Positions 21,587-31,748 of a stretch of 64,000 nt of DNA are shown here, piece after piece. The stretch spans positions 20,716,501 to 20,780,500 of the forward strand of contig NC_088348.1 in assembly GCF_036884655.1 (NCBI RefSeq). Direction: 5' to 3'. The notes under the pieces are model-generated. The model was not told the origin of the DNA. It did not search any database and saw nothing but the letters and a program-made list of their open reading frames with translations. Both the position numbers and the translations under genes were made by a program. How positions within the stretch are numbered: the first letter of the stretch is position 1; each line of letters starts with the position of its first letter. Source of the stretch: Musa acuminata AAA Group (Eukaryota > Streptophyta > Magnoliopsida > Zingiberales > Musaceae).

Positions 21587-21758
21587 TGATGGAAAAAATA
21601 GAAGATAAGAATAATTATTGAAGAAGCTTTATTGAAGTAGCTTTAGCTTGAATACATTAATATATCCCTCTCCTATTTATACAGATTAAGAGGAAGAATT
21701 TCTCTCAACAAAATAGAGAGATTTCCTCATATAGTTGGAAAATTCTTATCTTCTATCA
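21587..21758 (-). repeat. TRIM-like element, LTR 1
   Basis: 172 bp from TGATGGAAAAAATAG to CTTCTATCA, followed by a C-rich run (G-rich on the minus strand, PPT-like). Confidence 0.8.
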
Positions 21759-22140
21759 TGCCCCCGCAAGATGGTGCTCCTGTCAAGGATACCAATCTTG
21801 GATCGATGCAAAGAATGGCTTACGAGCAAGAGACTTCGTGAGTAGAGCAAGAGCAGATCGTTGCTATTGCTGCAATTGCTGTTGCTATAAGGGCACAAGC
21901 GTTCCTTTCGTTCCCCTTAAGTCTGCCCTTCGTTCTCCTTAAGTCCCCGATTGTTGGCAGATCAACGAAGACTATCGCGGTGAGGAAGATGAGGAAAAGC
22001 TACGGAGCCTCTTAGGAATTTAGCTGCAGCGGCGTTGGTCGCTAGCCGAAGGCAAGGGCGAAGCTTTGCTTTTCTCAGCGGCATTGGTTGCTGGCCGAAG
22101 GCAAGAGTGAAGCTTCGCTTTTTTCACTACTCTAATACCA

Positions 22141-22339
22141 TAATGAAAATAATAGAAGATAAGAACAATTATTGAAGAAGCTTTACTGAAGATAAGAAGT
22201 TTTGGCTTGAATACATTAACATGTCCCTCTCCTATTTATATAGATTATAAGGAAGGATTTTCCTTAACAGAATAGAGGATTTTCCTCAACAGAGTAGAGA
22301 GATTTCCTCATATAGTTGAGGAAATATTAACTGCTATCA
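22141..22339 (-). repeat. TRIM-like element, middle LTR 2
   Basis: 199 bp and the most diverged of the three; it has about 27 extra bases from a repeated AGAGGATTTTCC phrase. A degenerate primer-binding site sits at 22129-22140. Confidence 0.75.
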
Positions 22340-22499
22340 TACCACCACAAGATGATGCTTTTGTCAAGGATACCAATCTTGGATTGATGCAAAACAAATA
22401 GTTTACAAGCCAGAGGCTTCGTGAGTATAGCAAGAGCAGATCGTCGTTTCTATTGTTGCTATTGCTATTGCTGCGGCTGCGACGGTGATGGTTGCAGTA

Positions 22500-22740
22500 G
22501 AGGAGAAAGCTGTAGCAATGGGAAAAGCTATAGCAATGCTGTAATAGAGGAATAAGTTGTAGTAGAGGAGGAAGTTGCAGCGATACTATAGCGAAGGAGG
22601 AAGCTACAACAGAGGTATAGTAGAGAAAAAAGCTGCAATAAAGGAAGCTGTAATAGAGGTGCAGTAGAGGAGGAAGCTGCAATAGAGATGTAGTAGAGGA
22701 GGAAGCTGCAATAGAGAAGAAAACTACAGTAGAGGAGGAA
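22500..22740 (+). repeat. Degenerate tandem repeat GTAGAGGAGGAAGCTGCAATA inside the TRIM-like element
   Basis: Units of roughly 25-33 bases (TAGTAGAGGAGGAAGCTGCA) recur about eight times. The long minus-strand open frame here (22781-22308) is a product of the repeat. Confidence 0.75.
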
Positions 22741-22995
22741 AGGTGGGGTAGTGCTGGTGAGCGCAGCACTAAAGATGCCATAGTGGAAGGGAACGGACGT
22801 TGGCGCAGAATAGCAGTGGAGAAGACAGTTGTTGTTTGCCGAGGAGGAAAGATTTATCGCACCGATGGCTCAATGGCCTAGCGATAGAAAAGCAATAATA
22901 GAAAGCCTTTTCTTTTGCCACCGGAGGTGGAGAAGCAATAGTGATGAATCGATAGCGAGAAGAGAGCTTACTCTAAGCAAGCGGCTCTGATACCA

Positions 22996-23167
22996 TGATG
23001 GAAAAAATAGAAGATAAGAATAATTATTAAAGAAGCTTTATTGAAGTAGCTTTAGCTTGAATACATTAACATATCCCTCTCCTATTTATACAGATTAGGA
23101 GGATGGATTTCTCTCAATAGAATAGAGAGATTTCTTGATATAGTTGGGGAAATCTTATCTTCTATCA
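22996..23167 (-). repeat. TRIM-like element, LTR 3
   Basis: 172 bp, nearly identical to LTR 1. The primer-binding site GCTCTGATACCA (plus strand) is at 22984-22995. Confidence 0.8.
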
Positions 23168-23640
23168 GAAAGAGAGGAAGGAGAGCAAGAGAGTAAGAAG
23201 AGGCTACAATTGTGGTTTGGCTATGGCCATGGCTACAGTTGACTGCAACTGTTGCAGCTGGGAAAGAAGAGAACGAAAGGAAGAAGAAGAGAGAGAAAAG
23301 AGGGAAGAAGACGAAGAGGGGAAGGTGGTTGCGGTTGCGGCAGCGGCAGTGGCAGTGGTAGCAGTACAGTTGTGGCTGCGGCTGCTGTGGCAATAGTGTG
23401 GCTGCGACAGCAGCAGCGACAATGGCTGCGGCAATGGCAGTGGCTGCAGCAGCTATGTTTGGGAAAGAAAAAGAAGGAATGAGAGAAAGGAGAAAGGAAG
23501 TAGTGCAGTGGAAGGGGCTGTGGCGATGGCTGCGGTTGTGATCGTCGCTATGGCTACGGTTGGGAAAAACAAGATAGGTGCAGAAAATGAAATAGGGAGA
23601 GGAGACAGAGGAAAAATAGAAGAAGGATTCGGGCATACAC
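23168..23640 (+). repeat. Purine-rich and GCxGGC trinucleotide-like low-complexity DNA of block J
   Basis: This continues the polypurine tract interrupted by the TRIM-like element, then changes to GGCTGCGGC/GGCAGTGGC-type repeats (23320-23460). No gene. Confidence 0.75.
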
Positions 23641-25000
23641 CTTCTTCCAATATTTCGATCAAAACCTTCAAAAAGCAAGTGTCCCGATCTTTTATCCTAC
23701 AAGTGTTTCGATCCTTTCTATTGCAAGTGTTCTGATCTTTCCTATTACAAGTCTCCTAATCCTTCTTTACTCTAATTTTTCTCTCTGCATTTGCTTTGAA
23801 TATGAGAAATTTAGAATTGTTATAGCCTTGTATTTGACATATCTCCTGTTTAGACGTAATGATTTGAATCTGTGAAACTTCCAAGATTCTGACCTTTTTC
23901 CCTTGTTATAGTTATAACTTCATGCACTGACCTCTAATTTGGACAAAACTTATTTGATTAGAATATAGACTCATAAATCTTTCTTTTGATAGCTTTTTTT
24001 ATGAATTCGGAGTAAGTTTGCCTGCCAAAACTTCTATTTCAAATGAGCCTATAGATTCTCCAAAATAAGGATCATAATTTCTAATCTTTTGATTCTAAAA
24101 TTCCTATAAGTCCCTGTTGGAAATTTTGATTTATTCAAAACTTATTTAATTGGAAACTAGATTCGTAGATCATTCTTTTGATTCTTGGATTGAAAGATTT
24201 AGAGTCTAAATGCCTACCCAGTTATCTATTGAAGCCGACCCTATGAATTCTGCAAAACAATGATTTTGTTTTCTGACCTTTGGTTACTATATCAATTGTA
24301 ACTCTTTGTTGAAAACTTTGATTTATATAAAACTTATTTTATCTGAAACTAGATTGAAATACCTTTCCACAGTAGCTTTCTTGAGTGTATTGGAGTACAA
24401 TTGATGGTTTGAATCATTTGTTCAATATGCCTCTCAAAGTCTGCCAAAAATCAAGCTTTTGTTGATTTTGCCTATTCTTGTTCCATTTCCTTTGGAAATT
24501 GATTTCATTTAGCATTATTTCTTCAATTGAGCCTTATATTATTGATTTGAATTCTTGTATTCCCTTATCCTTAAATTATTTGCATTCTTGAAACCTATTA
24601 TGTAAAGTTCATGTTTGTATCCCAATGTTTCTTATAGGCACATGCATTCCGTTGTTCCGCATGTGTTTTCAATATGCCCCAATTTATTATTCATAATACC
24701 CTTTTATACTATGGTATTTGTAGGATAATATGAAACTTTGCCAAAAATGGTAAAGGGATTATTTAGACCTTTGCCATAAATGGTAAAGGGTATGTGCCTA
24801 GAGCCCGCGATGCTCTAGACTTCTGTTTGGTGGTCATTCAGAAATGGATGAATCATATTCTGTCTGTGGTCCCACTACACCTTCTGTATATTTGATATGA
24901 TATCCAGAGCTTTGGTTATGTGTTTCTATACATGCTTTGGATAATAATGATATGAATGCAACATCAAATATGACGTTTGAGCTTCTGTTTCGTATTTGTT
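23641..25000. other. AT-rich interior of block J, no gene seen
   Basis: Unique-looking AT-rich DNA with no coding similarity. Two copies of GCCA(A/T)AAATGGTAAAGGG near 24740-24790 are the only structure noticed. Confidence 0.6.
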
Positions 25001-25004
25001 CTTT

Positions 25005-25385
25005 GATATGCTTTGAAATGGTTCATATGTCGTTGATATGCTCTGAAATATTTCATATGCTATTGATATATTCCGAAATGCTCTCTATACCTCGGAAATA
25101 TTCTTAAGCCATTGATACACTTTGAAATATTCCATATGTCATTGATATGTTCCGAAATATTCCATTTGTTATTGATATGCTCCGAAACATTTCATACACC
25201 ATTGAGAAGCTCTAAAATGTTTCATTCATTATTGATATGCTCTGAAACATTTCCTACACCATTGATATGCTTCGAAATATTTCATCTGCTATTGTTATGC
25301 TCCGAAATGATCTATATGTCATTGATATGCTCCGAAACATCTCATAGGCTATTGATATACTCCAATTACTCTATGCTCCATTTAT
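25005..25385 (+). repeat. Minisatellite, ~30 bp unit (ATTGATATGCTCCGAAATAT)
   Basis: About 12 units of the type CATTGATATGCTCCGAAAYATTTCATAY follow head to tail with roughly 70-90 percent identity. The open frame across 25112-25390 reflects the unit length being a multiple of three and is not a gene. Confidence 0.9.
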
Positions 25386-26061
25386 TATGAACTAAATATG
25401 TTTTGATTGAAATGACATTTATGATTTTGTATCTAATGAGATGGTATCCTTGAATCTCTTGTATTCTGCCTTGCATTATGATACCTTACTTGTTTGAAAC
25501 TATTCCTTTTGTTCTTGATATGTTTTGTCACTTATTGAGCTATTTTTTAGCTCACTCTGTTATGTAAATCTTTTAGGTTAGCTTGCCACTCTTTGAGATG
25601 TTTGAATTGGGCTGAGACAGTGGAGAGCTATTCAGAATTATGGGCAAGTCTTGTTGGTTGTTATGTTATTATTGTATAATCATATTTTATATGTAATGAA
25701 ATGTTGTCGATGAACTTGAATTGTTATATCGTGTAAAAGTGTTAGAAGATCTCTCTTATTAGGAATTTTGGAATGTTATGTTTAGTTTACAATGATATAA
25801 ACTAGTGATAAATGATTAGAGTTCTGATCATATAAATTATCTAGCTTGTGGATTTATAAGTGTTGTTAATATTTTGTTAAGTTGGTTTGGGTTTTCATAA
25901 ATGTTAATTATTGAGTGATGTGATATATGATTATAAACTGCACAGGTTTTATAGATATAAATTTGACTGAATGTTTTTCAGTGTCCTCAAATGTTAGTTT
26001 GGATCCTGGATTGGTTTGTGATGAAATTTTTAATATTATCATTTTTTTTAGGGGCATGACA
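25386..26061. other. Right end of block J, no gene seen
   Basis: AT-rich sequence ending TTTTTTTAGGGGCATGACA. No coding signal. Confidence 0.6.
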
Positions 26062-26666
26062 CTCCTGGACTTCACGATGATCTTCTTGGTGAGTTTCGAC
26101 GAGCTTCTTCTATAAGCTCCTGGACTTCTCGATCAATTTCGGTAGAACTTCCGATGAACGTTTGGACTTCCGACAAACTATTGAACTCCTAATGAAGTCT
26201 CGTTCTTGACTCTGGGACTTCATTTTGCTTTATGCCTTGATCACTATCATAGTTAATCCTACACAAATAAAACCTACTTTGATCGAGATAATTATTACAA
26301 AGCTTGAATCATGTTGTCCGGCATGTAATTGGTTCATTGACGCTTCATCTGATTCTTCAATGCATTGTCCTCTCTTACGGCCTATTGCCCATTTGGCTAG
26401 TTGACTGACCTCTACAACTCTAATTTCCTTGGCGTAATTTCTGCACTTCTTAGCCCGATGCCCGAACTCATGGCCCAAAGCCTTCTGCCGATACGTCGAC
26501 CGATCCTCCGGCTCAACGTCCAATCTTCTGACATGTTCCACTTCAACCCAACATGATTCTTCCTGCTTGAATTATTTCTCCCTGATCGAAGCTTCCTACG
26601 TCACTCAAAATGTAGATCAGATAAATACTATCAATTGGTTTCATTATTAAAATTCTAGATTCAATA
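26062..26666 (-). repeat. gag-only-2 3' LTR, right piece
   Basis: It resumes the host LTR after block J with CTCCTGGACTTC and runs to GATTCAATA (mutated from TTCAACA), followed by the PPT. The segment near 26330-26560 is the reverse complement of the GAAGAATCAGACGAAGCG block in the gag-only-1 LTR. Confidence 0.8.
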
Positions 26667-29164
26667 ATCTCCCCTTTTTTATGATAATAACCAATTGATG
26701 ACGGAGTTAACTTTAACTCCCCCTATCAATATGCTATATTGATAGAACTCTTGGATTCAAAAATTCAAGCAACATGTCATGATAAAATCATATATAACAT
26801 CATACTTCTCCCCCTTTGTCATCAACAAAAAGGAAAAGTTCAACTATCAAGTGTTTAGACATACAAGTTCAAATCATTGCATAATCTCCAATTTTATCGT
26901 CATGCAAGTTTTATAACATACAGCTAGAAAATTTGTTCATCACCTTACAACATGCATAATCACCAAATCATCATTAATTTTGAAGATGTGCAAGTTTGTA
27001 TTTTTGCTTCTTAAGATAGATAAGCTAGCAATCTTCAGTGATGTTCAAGATAGCATTTTCTTCTCTTTTGAGAAGTGCGATTTTTTGCTTCCTTTGCAAA
27101 ACATAAGCTAACAAAGTTTTATATCATTTTACAACATGGAAGTTAGCAATTTGGCAAGTGTTACTTCTCTTTGAAGTATGAAGGTTAACAAGTTTTTGAA
27201 AAAGAATGCAAGATAGCAAGCTAACAAGATAGCAATGCATCATTTTAGAATATGCAAGCTAGCAAATTTTAAGTTTTGCAAGTTTATAAATTTTGCTAGA
27301 TATGTAAGTTAATATGTTTGCTTTCCTTTATGATATTCAGACTAGTAAGTTTTTCACACATGAAAGTCAAAAAAATTTTGCATCTTGAGCTAACAATTTT
27401 TCTCCCCCTTTATCATTGTCAAAAAAAAAAAAGGGAAGAATACAATGTTGTAATTCTTTTTCCCTTTATATTAGTTTTCAAATCATGACAAAGTTAAAGT
27501 ATCAATCTTTTTTCAATATGTTTGTGCATCATAATGGTTTCAAATTAAAACATGTACAATTTTGAAACCTTACATTTTATTCTTACTTCATGTATGATAC
27601 CAAAAATAAATCATCACTATAGGCACATCACACATGATACTCAAGCATTCATGATATATCATTTTAGCAACAAATCATAGTATTGCATGCATCATTCCAA
27701 ATCATAAATAATTCAAATCATGATGGTATTAAAATGTCAAATTACATTACATCCTACCATGCATGATCATAACTTCTCATTTGTATGCATCAACATAAAT
27801 TCACGAGTATTTCATGCATAATTTTATATCATCACATGAAAAATATTAAGAGAATTTTGGTGGTAAGATATACTTCATGAATACAAGGAATTATAAAAAT
27901 CATATCATGAAAGATAAGATCATGTGAATACCAAAAGACATGATTCATATAGAAAATTTTCTCTTAAACAAAATGCAAGAATTATATGAAAATAAAGAGT
28001 AAGAAATCTTGATTCATAAAGGAAAATCTCAAGTTAAGAAATCAAGAGAAGGTTCATGATTCAATTGGAAAATCTCATTTAGATTCAAATAATCAAATTA
28101 TCAAAATCATAAGAGATTCAAAATGACATTAATTGATTTATCAATCTCTTGATATGCTAACGATTTTCTTTCTCCCTCGTCATTGTTAAACAAGAGTGAA
28201 GAAGGGAAGAAATGCATAACAAAACTCAAGTCATAAATTCTCAAGATGTCAAGTAGCATATCATGGTTTGTTAGGATAAGTCTCCCTTTTTTTGTGAATA
28301 GCAAAAAGAAACAAGGAGAAAATGATCTCAATTCATAGAAAGATTTCAAGTATCAAATATCGAGAAATCAAGATTATGATTTTGACAAAACCCATTAAAT
28401 TCAAATCATTTTCATAATCCATGAGATTCACAAAAGCCTAATAAACATGGATTCATTAATCTTTTATCGAAAAATCAATAAGATAGAGATGTTTCATTTT
28501 AAGTTGTTGGTTTCATACAAGTATGCCTTTATCTTTTTATGCCAAACAAAAACATATATCAATGTTTAGGATCAAAAAATAAATTTCATCATAAAAACCA
28601 TCCATCTTATTTATAACCGAAAAAGTAACTTTCATTGCGATAAAGATCAATAAGCCATAAATCACAAAAATCATCATGCATAATTTTGAAATATAAACTT
28701 ATTAAGTATGATCATTATGCATGACATCAAAACAGAGTTTCAAGTTTTCAAGGTATAACATGCATAATTTCAAACTATAAACTCATTAAACATGATATCA
28801 TCGAACATGATTTCATAAAGCATTTTCAATCAAAATCGGAAATCATTAATTTAGATACACATTATTTTTTTCTTAAAAACATACATAGGATTAATCATTA
28901 GATTTAAATCTAACATTTTGTTGTATTTTCATAAAGCATGCAATTGCTATTCTTATTTTCAAAATTAGTTAGAAAAAGAAAAGCATGATCCCCTTTTATT
29001 TATTTATTTAATATTTTTTTTACTAACTAATTTAAAAATAACATATGAAATGCATAAGTAATTTCAAAATAAATGAAGGGGGTTTCATTTGAGTATTTTA
29101 TCTCATTGTCGAGAGTCACCAAAGTGAAGTTTGTCGTTTCGTCTTCATAGGTTTGCCCCTCTTC
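26667..29164 (-). other. PPT and AT-rich noncoding region of gag-only-2
   Basis: The PPT lies at 26667-26681 (plus strand ATCTCCCCTTTTTTA). The rest has no credible gene. Four hairpin/PPT-like motif copies occur at about 26806-26834, 27400-27440, 28169-28213 and 28281-28320. Phrases such as GCAAGCTAGCAA recur at 27000-27350. At the gag end (29050-29090) the sequence matches the stretch after gag in gag-only-1. Confidence 0.75.
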
Positions 29165-30012
29165 TTAAGATGTACTCGTTTCATGATAAGTCACTTTGAG
29201 TGCTCTCTTCTTCTTTGGTAACTTATTTTTAAGTTTATTTTTATTCTTTAATTCTTGTTTAATGAACTTTTTAAGTTTTATATTGAGAAGTTCAAGTTCA
29301 TCATCACTTGAGCTTTCGCTCAAGTGGTCTTCATTTATTCTAAGTGTCAAATCCTTCCTATTCTTCGGAAGGTTGTTCTCATATTCGTTTTATCCTATAC
29401 AACTCATTTCATATATCACTAAAGACCCGATAAGTTCTTCGAGATAGTAAGTATTCAAATCCTTGGCCTCTTGAATGGCCATTACTTTAGGATCCCAAGT
29501 TTTAGAAAAGATTGTAAAACTTTATTAACAAGTTCAAGATTCGAAAAACATTTACCAAGAGCTTTTAAGCCATTGACGACATCCGTAAAATAGGTGTACA
29601 TGTCAACAATGGTTCCACATGGCTTCATTCAAAATAGTTCAAAATCACGTATCAAAATATTGATTCTAGAGTCTTTAACTCTACTAGTGCCTTCGTATGT
29701 GATTTCGAGTGTATGCCAAATTTCAAAAGTCATCTCACAAGTAGAAACCCGATTGAATTCATTCTTGTCTAAGGCGTAAAATAGAGCATTCATAGCTCTA
29801 GCATTTAAAGAAAAAGTTTTCTTCTCCAAATCATTCCATTCTTTCATTGGAGTAGAAGACTTTTTAAAACCGTTTTCGATAATATTCCATAAATTCAAAT
29901 ACATAGAAAGCAAGAAAACTCTCATCCGAGTTTTCCAATAAGTATAGTCCATCCCATTGAATATAGGAGGATGAACGATTGAAAAGCCCTCTTGAACGCC
30001 AAAAAGAGTCAT
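29165..30012 (-). pseudogene. gag: gag of gag-only-2 (broken)
   Basis: The minus-strand start at 30012 reads MTLFGVQEGFSIVHPP, followed by DYTYWKTRMRVF and FEIWHTLEITYEGTS, as in the other gags. A stop in place of CGA appears after RDFELF (29629-29631), and a second break lies near 29510. The last open part (29350-29165) has an acidic SSSDDELELL segment and a Lys-rich run but no zinc knuckle at all, and ends TAA after ETSTS. Past the stop, a further 40 codons of Gag-like acidic sequence resemble the end of gag-only-1 gag. Loss of the knuckle in both copies separates this subfamily from the autonomous one. Confidence 0.8.
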
Positions 30013-30048
30013 TTCTCTTGAGTGTTAAACCAAGCAAGAAATAATGTG

Positions 30049-30060
30049 GCTCTGATTCCA
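30049..30060 (-). promoter_or_regulatory. Primer-binding site of gag-only-2 (one mismatch)
   Basis: The minus strand reads TGGAATCAGAGC; the family consensus is TGGTATCAGAGC. Confidence 0.75.
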
Positions 30061-30062
30061 AC

Positions 30063-30339
30063 TTTTAGGATCAAGAGTGGTACTAATAGGGGGCGTGAAT
30101 TAGTGCAGCGGATAAAATCATGTCGGCTTGAAAATCTTTCATACGATAAAAAACGAACTCGAAAGATAACTTGAAATCTCATTCGCATATGTAGTGAAAG
30201 CAGTAAGCAAGTAAAGATTCAGTTTGTAGTAAAGGTAAATTGCTCAAATAGAAATGCAAACTGTTTTATAGTAGTTCGGTCATCGTGACCTATATCCACT
30301 CCACCGATTTCTTTTCCATCGAGGCCACCGGCATCCACT
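30063..30339 (-). repeat. 5' LTR of gag-only-2, first 277 bp (rest displaced by Copia-2)
   Basis: It begins TTTTAGGATCAAGAG (mutated TGTTAGGATC). It is cut at 30339/30340 by the TGTTGAATCTCGG start of Copia-2. The remainder lies outside the window. Confidence 0.8.
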
Positions 30340-31699
30340 TGTTGAATCTCGGATTTTGATGATGAAGTCAATTATCATTTGGTTATCTAATTCATATATT
30401 GAGATAAGTGTGCAGGATTAACTACGATGGCAGTAAGACATGCAACAGGTGTTAAGCCAGAGTCAAGACCAAGATCACATTGGGGGTTCGAGAGTTCATC
30501 GAAAGTCCGGATGGTCGTCGGAGGTTCTGAGGGAACAATCCAAGAATTATAGGAGCTTGCCAAACAAGCTCATCAGAACTCACCAAGAGGATCGTTGCAA
30601 GTCCAGGAGTTTGCCGGGAGTCCGCTGGAGCATCACCGAGGGTTCGTCGAATGTTCGTTGGAAGTTCGTCGGAAGTTCATCGGAAGAAGCGATTGACGCA
30701 TCGGAACACAATATGCAGTATTGATGTCTTAATTATCGTAGTTAGCATGTAGATTAAGTTAGGATTGAGAGATGATCCCATTAACTTAATCTGGGGCCAA
30801 TTGGGCCCTTGGCAGACCCAAATTGGCCCGAATGGATCAGCCCATTCGGGCCCAGAATTCCTGGCCGTCAGTGGCACTACCAAGGCCGGTGGTGGCACCG
30901 CCCAGTAGACTCGGTCTCCCAGAGTTCTGGGCTGTAGTACTACCCCTATCAGGTGGTGGTACCGCTGATAGTTATTACTACCAGTGATGGTACCGCCCTT
31001 GTCAAGTGGTGGTACCGCCTGAGCTCGGTCTCCGAGCAATGTCAGGTGGTAGTATCACCTAGAGTAAGCGGTGGTACCCCTCAGTGACAGATGACAGGGG
31101 GTCGTACTGCCTAATTATGGCGATGGTACCGCCAGGACCTTGGAAATCTGGGAATTGATACTTTTGAGCTCCGAATTCAAACTGATTGGGGCCTATATAA
31201 ACCCCACCCTTTCCTGCATGAAAGAGCACTGAAAGCTTGCTTTTATTCTGAGTATTTGAGAGCTTAAAAGTATTGTAAAAGGCAAGAGTTCCTCTCTCTC
31301 TTTTCTTTCTAAGTCTTGATCATTCAAGAGAGGAGTGAAAACTTATAAGGGTTGTCTCCTAAGCTCGTCAAAAGGAGAAAAGCTATAAAAGGGTGGTTGG
31401 CCTTCACCTATTGAAGGAAGGCCTCAAGTGGAAGTCGGTGACCACGTTGGAGGAGGAAGCCAAAAGTCGATATAGGTCAAGATTGACCGAACCACTCTAA
31501 ATCTCGATTTGCATTTACATTATGCTCTTTATCTTAATTGAAAACTGCCTCCGTTGCTTTACATCAACTATACTTCTGTTTGCTCTTAAGTTAAAGATCT
31601 CTCCGAAACAGTTTTCGTACGAAGTCTTTTTGAACCAATGAAAGTTTTCCGCTGCGCTAATTCACCACCCCCCACCTCTTAGTGCTCTTGATCCTAACA
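30340..31699 (+). repeat. 5' LTR of Copia-2 (1360 bp)
   Basis: From TGTTGAATCTCGG to GATCCTAACA. Degenerate dyads lie at 30888-31133 and a TATATAAA box at 31194-31201. It belongs to the same subfamily as Copia-1, -3 and -4 (GAAGTCAATTGTCATTTGG after the start). Confidence 0.92.
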
Positions 31700-31713
31700 A
31701 TTGGTATTAGAGC
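31700..31713 (+). promoter_or_regulatory. Primer-binding site of Copia-2
   Basis: ATTGGTATTAGAGC, one mismatch (C to T) from the Met-tRNA complement. Confidence 0.85.
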
Positions 31714-31748
31714 GGATTCACTCTCAGTTGGATTAAAACCCAAAAAAG

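Larger units (their letters stand above)
21587..23167 (-). mobile_element. TRIM-like non-autonomous element with three LTRs
   Basis: Three related terminal repeats lie at 21587-21758, 22141-22339 and 22996-23167. Each has GAAGATAAGAA..AATTATTGAAGAAGC near one end and CTATCA at the other. Two different internal segments (382 and 656 bases) separate them. Upstream of the second and third repeats, on the minus strand, lie primer-binding sites TGGTATTAGAGT and TGGTATCAGAGC. GAAGG (21582-21586) and GAAAG (23168-23172) flank the whole block, a near-perfect target duplication. No coding capacity is visible. Tandem LTR-internal-LTR-internal-LTR arrays can arise by unequal recombination. Confidence 0.8.
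20662..26061. mobile_element. Block J: large LTR-like insertion, probably a solo LTR of a gypsy-type element
   Basis: The ends TGTAATATCCCTCAC and GGGGCATGACA are typical LTR termini, and CTTCT (20657-20661) against CTCCT (26062-26066) is a near-perfect five-base duplication in the host LTR. I find no second terminal copy, no primer-binding site at the block's own ends and no gag or pol. A solo LTR of about 3.8 kb (after subtracting the TRIM-like insertion) therefore fits best. The interior is polypurine/CAG-rich in the left half and AT-rich with a minisatellite in the right half. A non-autonomous element with unrecognised LTRs remains possible. Confidence 0.6.
20341..30339 (-). mobile_element. 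gag-only-2: second non-autonomous copia element, minus strand, twice interrupted
   Basis: Layout in plus coordinates: 3' LTR pieces 20341-20661 and 26062-26666 (split by block J), PPT 26667-26681, AT-rich noncoding 26682-29164, gag 29165-30012, primer-binding site 30049-30060, and the outer 277 bases of the 5' LTR (30063-30339), cut by insertion of Copia-2. The expected TGTTAGGATC end of the 3' LTR is absent next to the gypsy remnant, so that LTR is truncated. It has the same gag-then-noncoding design as gag-only-1, with no pol sequence. It is the oldest host layer of the nest to its right. Confidence 0.8.

Noticed and set aside
22308..22781. 157-codon minus-strand open frame
   Set aside because: It lies across the tandem repeats of the TRIM-like element and is low complexity.
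25005..25385. Possible CRISPR-like array
   Set aside because: Units are contiguous and degenerate, with no unique spacers and no cas genes, in a plant retrotransposon context.
25112..25390. 92-codon open frame with repeating SEIFH/SETFH words
   Set aside because: The minisatellite unit length is a multiple of three; no gene evidence.
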